From assembly GCA_013151785.1 (NCBI GenBank), contig JAADHP010000001.1, positions 1 to 6,536 of the forward strand: DNA of 6,536 bases, given 5' to 3'. This stretch comes from Nitrospirota bacterium (GTDB taxonomy: Bacteria > Nitrospirota > Thermodesulfovibrionia > Thermodesulfovibrionales > JdFR-85). Position numbers and translations under genes: made by a program. Shown piece by piece: positions 5,420 to 6,536 of this stretch. Position 1 is the first letter of the stretch. Every line of letters begins with the position of its first letter. The notes beneath the pieces are model-generated. The model searched no databases. It worked only from the letters and a program-made list of their open reading frames with translations, and was not told where the DNA came from.

Positions 5420-6536
5420 GCCACACTCTCCACTGGTTTTTTAACGCCCTTCAGTTCATCCATCAGTTCGCTGACGGTCATTATTCTGTCTACACGGTAT
5501 GCATTGGATCCAACGGTGTAAAGAGGCTTTTCCTCGTCAGGATTGTAACCTGCAGAACTGAGAAGACCGTTACATATGCAGAAATGGCTTTCATTACTTT
5601 CCTTGGCAAGGCATCTGGTGAATCTTCCTTTGTCATCCCTGAAGAGTACATATCCTTTGTCACACCTTGGTGGACGGCCCTTCTCAAGGGCATCCCTGTA
5701 CATGGGTGAGTGTTTTAGTACACGGAAGGGAAGTCCGCAGGGTGAGCCTGGTGTGCCTGCTATGATTATATCATCCTTTCTGGCCTTTACGACTGCCTCT
5801 TTGTACTCTCTTGTAGCAGAGCTTTCCTCTGTTACAAGGAACCTGGTGCCCATCTGTACTGCATCTGCCCCAAGGGATAGGAAATACTTTATATCCTCAT
5901 GTGTATAGATTCCACCAGCCACTATAACAGGAAAGTCTCCGTACTTTCTGGCAACATCCTTTACAGGTGGAAGGAGTTTCTCAAGCCTGTATTCTTCACT
6001 TTCAATCTGTTCCAGCTGAAACCCAAGATGCCCTCCGGACCCTCAAGAACGGCTGCATCAGGGCGGTATTCCTGGCGTTCCCACTTGCGGCATATTATCT
6101 CAAGTGCCCTTGCGGATGATACTATCGGAATCAGGGCAGTATCTTTTGGCTTTGCAATTGAGGGAAGTGAAAGAGGTAGACCTGCGCCAGAAATGATCAT
6201 ATGTACTCCTGCATCAATGGCTCCCTTGACAGAAGGTTCGTAATCTTTCATGCCAGCAACCATGATATTTATGCCCACCACCCCACTGCTTTTAAGCGCA
6301 AGGGATACCTCTGCATAGGCTGCCTCATAGGTATTGAATTTCTTGTTGTATCTTTTTGAAAGGAGTCTGTCCAGTGCAGCACTTGAGATAACACCAACTC
6401 CACCCTCAGAGGCCACGGCACTGGCCAGAGGATAGAGCGACACTCCTACGCCCATTCCACCCTGTATTATGGGGGTCTTAATACTGATATCTTTAATTAC
6501 AAGAGACGGCAGCAAATTACTCTTTCTGTTTATCTG
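5416..6536 (-). pseudogene. Nitronate monooxygenase / 2-nitropropane dioxygenase-like flavoprotein, frameshifted
   Basis: Two overlapping frames together make one flavin-dependent TIM-barrel oxidoreductase of the NMO/YrpB type, about 365 residues. The N-terminal part (6515 to 5961) holds TPIIQGGMGVGVS (FMN-binding start), GINIMVAGMKDYE, ISGAGLPLSLPS and DAAVLEGPE. The C-terminal part (from about 6042 to 5416) holds GGHLGFQLEQI, VIVAGGIYTHEDI, GADAVQMGTRF, a Cys-containing FCICNGLL stretch and a VGSNAYR ending. The family runs E-G-P-x-(A/S)-G-G-H-L-G; here EGP and GGHLG are in different frames, so the shift lies near 6031-6045, consistent with a net deletion such as 7 nt. The family uses FMN to oxidise nitronates or related substrates, but the true substrate is unknown. 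The first possible start in the window is a TTG at 6515; the frame stays open to the edge, so the start may lie outside. The gene could be truly broken, or the shift could be a sequence error. Confidence 0.85.
5417..5431 (-). promoter_or_regulatory. Probable ribosome binding site and CTG start coupled to the upstream stop
   Basis: On the minus strand GGAGAG (5426-5431) lies six bases before CTG (5417-5419), which overlaps the upstream gene's TGA (5416-5418) as CTGA. This mimics the common ATGA coupling overlap. It is in frame with the metalloprotease signal peptide, 32 codons before the internal TTG. CTG starts are rare; ATA at 5405-5407 or ATT at 5387-5389 are alternatives, but I see no ribosome binding site for the ATT. 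Confidence 0.45.

Noticed and set aside
5576..5908. Plus-strand frames opposite the flavoprotein gene
   Set aside because: The minus strand carries conserved family motifs throughout; the plus frames are shadows.
5961..6045. Programmed -1 frameshifting as the normal expression mode of the flavoprotein
   Set aside because: A slip at the heptamer would not restore the conserved His of GGHLG, no stable downstream structure was identified by eye, and the family is not known to use frameshifting.

Overview
This window looks like chromosomal DNA of a Gram-negative, moderately AT-rich bacterium. Evidence for this is the MEP-pathway pair ispD-ispF, a tRNA gene with encoded CCA, Sec-type signal peptides and long intergenic regions full of structured repeats. 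The sequence alone does not fix the phylum. Repeat-rich Nitrospirota, Desulfobacterota or anammox-like lineages would fit, but this is inference.

Layout. On the plus strand are the last codons of ispD (1-60) and complete ispF (62-535), which carry out consecutive-branch steps of isoprenoid precursor synthesis. Everything else reads on the minus strand. From right to left these are: a flavin-dependent nitronate monooxygenase-like gene broken by a frameshift (5416 to the right edge), a secreted HExxH zinc metalloprotease (3947 to about 5419), a gene-free stretch of about 840 bp packed with hairpin repeats, tRNA-Pro(CGG) (2985-3061), a secreted SIMPL/DUF541 protein (2175-2888), a structured repeat (1971-2166), and a B12-binding-type radical SAM protein (659-1963) that converges on ispF.

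The most notable content is non-coding. Two related elements (2008-2143 and about 3184-3363) share two exact blocks of 20-21 bp. Between those blocks lies a conserved nested-hairpin layout, and next to them is a 4-nt-loop hairpin whose 8-bp stem differs at six base pairs, all compensated. The second copy has its inner hairpin loop replaced by an extra hairpin module. Four modules of the form (stem)-AAAATC/AAAAG-loop-GATTTT/CTTTT-(stem) occur between 3184 and 3603. Most stem mismatches in these repeats are A.C on the plus strand, which become G.U wobbles in RNA read from the minus strand. A further 166-bp element (3645-3810) has 28-bp imperfect terminal inverted repeats and a hairpin exactly at its centre. 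A separate 20-bp sequence is repeated exactly at the ispF stop codon and at 3513-3532.

Two gene-level oddities stand out. The metalloprotease has an obvious signal peptide encoded upstream of its first conventional start, with a probable CTG start overlapping the upstream stop as CTGA. The flavoprotein gene lost its frame just before its conserved GGHLG motif.
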